Assembly: GCA_021295815.1 (NCBI GenBank)
Contig: JAGWBQ010000001.1
Location: 87,165-151,164, forward strand
Direction of reading: 5' to 3'
Length of the DNA stretch: 64,000 nt
From: Gemmatimonadota bacterium
GTDB lineage: Bacteria > Gemmatimonadota > Gemmatimonadetes > Longimicrobiales > Gaopeijiaceae
In this document: positions 60,331 through 64,000 of the stretch, piece after piece
Layout: each line of letters opens with the position of its first letter
Position numbering within the stretch: position 1 is the first letter of the stretch
Made by a program: the position numbers and the translations under genes
Notes under the pieces: generated by a model
The model's input: only the letters and a program-made list of their open reading frames with translations
The model's database searches: none
Told to the model about the DNA's origin: nothing

Positions 60331-61422
60331 TCAGTTTCTCCTCTCTTGATGACCGGCCGAGCCGGAAACGGCCGAACCGGCGACGCCCGCGATCACCTCG
60401 CAGGCCTTCTCGATACACTCGTCCGAAATGTCTCGGTGCACGACCGCCCGCACCGCGCTTCCCCCGACCGGGAGCATGTGAACCCCGGCCTCGCGGCATC
60501 TCCTCACGAACACGGCCGTCGGCATGTCGGTCACGTCGAAGCGCACGATGTTCGACTCGACCGTCTCCAGGTCGATCACCAGCCCGGGACGGACGGCCAG
60601 GTCTTCCGCGAGCGTTCGGGCCCGGCGGACGTCTTCTCCGAGCTCCTGCCGATGATGTTCGAGCGCGTGGAGAGCGGCTGCGGCGATCACCCCGGCCTGG
60701 CGCATCCCGCCCCCGAACTGCTGCTTGAAACGGCGCGCTCGAGCGATCAGTGGGGCCGAACCCGCGAGAGCCGAACCCACCGGTGCTCCCAGTCCCTTGC
60801 TGAAGCAGACGTTCACCGTGTCGAACGGCTCGGCGAAGACCCGCTCGGACACCCCGCTGGCTGCGGAGGCGTGCCAGAGCCGAGCTCCGTCCAGATGGAG
60901 GGCCAGGTCGCAGCGCCGGCCCGCGGCGCAGACCTCGCGGAGCCGCTCCAGAGGCCACACCGCTCCGCCGGCCGCGTTGTGGGTGTTCTCCAAGCTGAGC
61001 GCGGCGCGAGGAGATGAGAGATGCGGAGGCACGTACTCGTGCAGGACCGGCATGGCGTTCAAGACGTCGTCGGGCGAGAAGACGCCGCGCAACCCGGGGA
61101 GCGGCTTGACCGTGGTTCCCGAGAGCGCCGCCGCGCCTCCCGCCTCGTTGTTGACGATGTGGCTGTTTCCGTCGATGAGCAGGAGATCGCCGGGCTCGCA
61201 GTGAACCCGCACCGCGATCTGGTTGGACATGGTGCCGGTGGGCACGTAGACGGCGTCCTCCTTGCCCAGCAGCTCCGCCGTCCTGGCCTCGAGCGCGAGA
61301 ACGCCGGGGTCGTCGCGATACACGTCGTCCCCGACCGGGGCGGCGGCCATTGCGGTGCGCATCGCCTCCGACGGGCGGGTCACGGTGTCCGAACGCAGAT
61401 CGATCGTTTCCACCTGTTCCAT
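60331..61422 (-). CDS. Low-specificity L-threonine aldolase family
   Basis: The 363-residue PLP enzyme splits threonine or allo-threonine into glycine and acetaldehyde. RSDTVTRP is at the N-terminus, D178 in HLDGAR contacts the cofactor ring, and K209 in FSKGLGAPVGS is the PLP lysine; LENTHN near 145 is typical. ATG 61422 is chosen (AGGA two to three bases before it, domain start right after); ATG 61437 and 61455 are alternatives. Co-located with an S9 peptidase, it may feed on released amino acids. Confidence 0.92.
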   Translation of the reverse strand: MEQVETIDLRSDTVTRPSEAMRTAMAAAPVGDDVYRDDPGVLALEARTAELLGKEDAVYVPTGTMSNQIAVRVHCEPGDLLLIDGNSHIVNNEAGGAAALSGTTVKPLPGLRGVFSPDDVLNAMPVLHEYVPPHLSSPRAALSLENTHNAAGGAVWPLERLREVCAAGRRCDLALHLDGARLWHASAASGVSERVFAEPFDTVNVCFSKGLGAPVGSALAGSAPLIARARRFKQQFGGGMRQAGVIAAAALHALEHHRQELGEDVRRARTLAEDLAVRPGLVIDLETVESNIVRFDVTDMPTAVFVRRCREAGVHMLPVGGSAVRAVVHRDISDECIEKACEVIAGVAGSAVSGSAGHQERRN

Positions 61423-61570
61423 GGTCCTCGCTCTCATGCGCTGCTCGTCCGACATCCGGTTACCAGGCGCCGACTCCTCACCCGCCATGTCTTCGTCTAG
61501 ACCTCGGGACCCGGAACCGGGCAGGAGGGGTCTCATAAGCTAAACGCTCCACCCACTTCCGACGACACCC

Positions 61571-62254
61571 ATGAACCTTCACCGCCTCGTGCTCACCGGA
61601 CTCCTCTGCACGCTCTTCGCCCCCGCCGCCTGCTCGCCCGCCGAGGAGGAGAGCGCCGACGAAGCGACCTCCGACCGCAACCCGCTCCTCTTCGCTCGGA
61701 CCATCCAGCGCTCCGGCCCGGCACCGGACCGATTCCGGGTCCGCTTCGAGACCACCGCAGGCGAGTTCGTCGTCGAGGCTCATCGCGAGTGGTCGCCGCT
61801 CGGAGTCGACCGGTTTCACCAATTGGTGCGGGCCGGCTTCTACGACGACACCCGCTTCTACCGGGTCGTGGACGGCTTCATGGCGCAATTCGGGCTCAAC
61901 GGCGACTGGCAGGTCAACTACGTGTGGAAGGACGAGAATCTCCAGGACGAGCCCGTAGTGGGGTCGAACACCCGGGGACGGCTCGCCTTCGCCAAGGGAG
62001 GTCCGCACACGCGCACCACCGAGCTCTACGTGAACTTCGCCGACAACTCCCGGCTCGACGTTCTGGGTTTCTCACCCTTCGCCGAGGTCGTCGAAGGGAT
62101 GGAGGCGGTCGATCGGATCTATTCGGGCTACGGGGAAGGGCCGCCCGCCGGAGACGGCCCCTACGCAGCCATGATCCACGCCCGGGGGAACGCCTACCTC
62201 GACGAGGAGTTCCCCGAGCTGACCAGGATCATCCGAGCTACCGTGATCGAGTGA
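61571..62254 (+). CDS. Cyclophilin-type peptidyl-prolyl isomerase, lipoprotein
   Basis: The 227-residue product has a lipobox (LLCTLFAPAACS, C21). The cyclophilin domain (about 55-220) shows FETTAGEFVVEAHREWSP shortened to TTAGEFVVEA, FYDDTRFYRVVDGFMAQFG (active-site region with R and F), LAFAKGGPHTRTTELYVN and FSPFAEVVEGMEAVD. It probably helps fold periplasmic proteins. In place of the usual GMAR/ANSQFFI, GPHTRTTELYVNF is used, so some active-site variation is present. Its 3' end overlaps the convergent TPR gene by 17 bases. Confidence 0.88.
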   Translation: MNLHRLVLTGLLCTLFAPAACSPAEEESADEATSDRNPLLFARTIQRSGPAPDRFRVRFETTAGEFVVEAHREWSPLGVDRFHQLVRAGFYDDTRFYRVVDGFMAQFGLNGDWQVNYVWKDENLQDEPVVGSNTRGRLAFAKGGPHTRTTELYVNFADNSRLDVLGFSPFAEVVEGMEAVDRIYSGYGEGPPAGDGPYAAMIHARGNAYLDEEFPELTRIIRATVIE

Positions 62255-63875
62255 CCGCCCCCGAGCCGGCCGCGTCGGTCCACCGGTCCATGAAGGCGCG
62301 GGCTTCGTCGAGTCCGCCGATCCCCTCGCGTCCTTTCCAGATCTCCAGGACTTCGGCGTAAGCCTCAGCCGCCTTGGCATCGTCTCCGACACGAACGTGA
62401 GCGCGGGCCAGCCCGAGCAGCGACCGGGGCCTTCTGGGCATGCGCATGAGCGAGGTCTCGAACTTCTCCACAGCCTCCTCGAACATCTCGAGCTCGATCA
62501 TCATCTCGCCGGCGAGCTCGTGCACCGGCTTTACCGGGTTCGCGGCGCCGCGTGGCGGAGCCATGGCTTCGACCGTCTCTTCGGCATCCTTCATCAGGGC
62601 CACGGCACCCTCGTCACCCGTGCTCGCCTTGAGCAAGGCCCCAACCTGACGATGCGCCGCATGTGAGTAGCCCGTGCCACGTGAACGCTCCGCCAGGGCG
62701 GCCTCGGCGGCGGCAAGCGCCCCCGTGTCTCCAAGGCGCCATGCGCTGATGCCGATAGCCAGGAGTTCGTTCATGCCCGAGTCTTCCGTGATCCGGCTTC
62801 CAGGATCTTCCATCCAGCTCTCGGTCTCGACCACATAACGCGCCTTGAGCAGCGGCAGGGCTCCCATCGCCCGCGCCGTTCCCGCCGATCCGCGAGCTCC
62901 CCCGGCGGCGAAGCCTTCGTTGTCCACCATCTCGGTCAGGCGTTCGATCCACAGACGCGCCTTCGCGTAGTCACCCCGCTGGAGGTCGCCGTACTGACCC
63001 CAGTCGAGCGAGTGTACGGCATCGCCCAAGGCGTCACCCGGCTCCCAGAGTTCGACCGCCACGTCGTAGGCCGCCTGATTGTGGCCCGAAACCAGCTCCC
63101 ACATTCCGTGCTGGATGAAGATGTGGGTGGGCATGTGGCGAGCGTGCGATACCGCCGGAGCGATGTCGGCGAACTTGTGGGCCGCCTCGAGCGCGATCGG
63201 CGCCATCAGGGGGTTGTCGAAGGCATGGATGGTGTAGTGGGCGGCGCCCGGATGGAGCGGGTTGTCGGCGTGCAGTCCGATGGCGATCGCCCCGGCCCGG
63301 ACATTCAGCCTCTCGCTCAGATCGCCGGTCGCGCGGGCAGCCCCCAGCAGGGCCAGCGAGTAGAACGCCGCCACCTCTGGATCGTCGGGGTACGCCTCGT
63401 GGAGAGCGGCCATCGCTTCCATGTAGCCGACGCGCCGATCAACGTGGTCGCCCTCTCCCCAGAGGATCTCGACCGCGTTCAGAAAGCCCTTCTCGCGCTC
63501 GGTGGGCGCCTTGGCCATGCGTTCCGCCCTCGTGGCTCCCAGCCGCAGGAGGGTCTCCCGGGGCTCGGTCGGGTCCATCTGGGTGACCAGCGGGTGGTTG
63601 TACGAGAGCGACTCTCCCCAATACGCCATCGTGAAATCGGGATCGACGGCCTGCGCGGCGTGGAACTGCTCGCGCGCCTGCTTCCAGCCAAAGCTGTGCA
63701 GGATCGCGACACCCCGAAGGAAATGCTCCTGCGCCTCGCTTGCGGCGGAGGTCGGGAAGGTGATGGCTCCCACGTCCTCGAACTGAGCCCTGCCGGACCC
63801 GGGTGCGAGCAGAAGTGCGACGAGGGCGATGGCGAGGGGGGGGCCGAGCCTGAGGGCACGAACGAAATTCTGCAT
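62238..63875 (-). CDS. Secreted TPR-repeat protein
   Basis: The 545-residue product starts at ATG 63875, with GGAG eight bases upstream, and has a signal peptide (LAIALVALLLAPGSGRAQ). It is built from TPR-like helical pairs: HFLRGVAILHSFGWKQAREQF near 50, WGESLSYNHPL near 88, AAFYSLALLGAARATGD near 177, and clear C-terminal repeats from about 455 (VEKFETSLMRMPRRPRSLLGLARAHV and AAEAYAEVLEIW). The central part has the HYTIHAFDNP and HARHMPTHIF blocks seen in a widespread group of uncharacterised exported TPR proteins. His-rich blocks might bind metal. No enzyme function is known. Confidence 0.8.
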   Translation of the reverse strand: MQNFVRALRLGPPLAIALVALLLAPGSGRAQFEDVGAITFPTSAASEAQEHFLRGVAILHSFGWKQAREQFHAAQAVDPDFTMAYWGESLSYNHPLVTQMDPTEPRETLLRLGATRAERMAKAPTEREKGFLNAVEILWGEGDHVDRRVGYMEAMAALHEAYPDDPEVAAFYSLALLGAARATGDLSERLNVRAGAIAIGLHADNPLHPGAAHYTIHAFDNPLMAPIALEAAHKFADIAPAVSHARHMPTHIFIQHGMWELVSGHNQAAYDVAVELWEPGDALGDAVHSLDWGQYGDLQRGDYAKARLWIERLTEMVDNEGFAAGGARGSAGTARAMGALPLLKARYVVETESWMEDPGSRITEDSGMNELLAIGISAWRLGDTGALAAAEAALAERSRGTGYSHAAHRQVGALLKASTGDEGAVALMKDAEETVEAMAPPRGAANPVKPVHELAGEMMIELEMFEEAVEKFETSLMRMPRRPRSLLGLARAHVRVGDDAKAAEAYAEVLEIWKGREGIGGLDEARAFMDRWTDAAGSGAVTRSR

Positions 63876-63958
63876 TGGGTTTTCTCCAGATGGTCTCACG
63901 ATCTTGCTGTTTGCGGTCGTGTCGGGGGATACGAGGTAGGGCGCTGGGCGGCAACGGG

Positions 63959-63981
63959 CTCCGTCACAGCTCCGTCACAGC
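63959..63981 (+). repeat. Short tandem repeat in the upstream region of the TPR gene
   Basis: The unit ctccgtcacag occurs twice in direct succession near the right edge, about 85 bases upstream of the TPR gene. It may be chance or part of a regulator site. Nothing else is seen in 63876-64000. Confidence 0.5.
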
Positions 63982-64000
63982 GTCGAGACGGCTTCGGCCA

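Overview
The window is a dense, high-GC (roughly two thirds G+C by eye) bacterial chromosome segment with about 43 protein-coding genes, many four-base ATGA or TTGA overlaps, and no RNA gene, IS element, CRISPR array or integrase that I could recognise. The gene content points to a didermic, heterotrophic bacterium: many Sec/lipobox and twin-arginine export signals, S9 prolyl oligopeptidases, TolB-like propellers, planctomycete-type cytochrome c (PSD/PSCyt) proteins paired with HXXSHH (DUF1552) proteins, six-bladed propellers and DUF5107-TPR proteins. This mix is typical of Gemmatimonadota or a related lineage. That assignment is inference from gene content, not a phylogeny.

Layout. 1-5.3 kb: a coupled operon of an MMPL/RND exporter (cut by the window edge), an APC amino-acid permease and an aldo/keto reductase fused to a RidA-like domain. 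5.4-6.7 kb: a secreted beta-propeller. 6.8-12.4 kb: an SLC13 carrier, a Tat-exported epimerase-like lipoprotein, and a 5-oxoprolinase set (pxpA plus a pxpB-pxpC fusion). 12.5-18.5 kb: cassette 1, a translationally coupled triplet of a two-CXXCH PSD cytochrome, a Tat-exported HXXSHH protein and a secreted ankyrin protein. 18.5-30.7 kb: extracytoplasmic hydrolases and propellers (TolB/CehA lipoprotein, DUF5107-TPR, S9 peptidase, a small membrane protein with in-frame tandem repeats, a serine beta-lactamase-like hydrolase, DUF4399). 30.8-41.2 kb: cassette 2, a diverged paralogous copy of the triplet, followed by DUF1028, a secreted protein with vicinal cysteines, a cytochrome c/PHM-like copper protein and an MBL lipoprotein, possibly one 7-gene, 10-kb transcription unit. 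41.4-43.2 kb: a zinc alcohol dehydrogenase, convergent with ogt. 43.3-48.9 kb: a complete suf operon (sufCBD, Rieske ferredoxin, sufS, sufU) on the minus strand. 49-64 kb: a PepSY membrane protein, a BIG2/LVIVD protein, a Spy-like protein, lutBC, a second epimerase-like lipoprotein, a phosphopantetheinyl transferase, beta-carbonic anhydrase, an S9 peptidase, threonine aldolase, a cyclophilin lipoprotein and a TPR protein.

The best candidate for an undescribed system is the duplicated cytochrome/HXXSHH/ankyrin triplet. Both copies keep gene order, export signals, two CXXCH sites, a seven-proline linker, the HXXSHH motif, and an ankyrin protein that ends exactly in NNHxCxxC. This suggests a periplasmic redox or hydrolytic complex in which the ankyrin protein is the scaffold. 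Its substrate is unknown.
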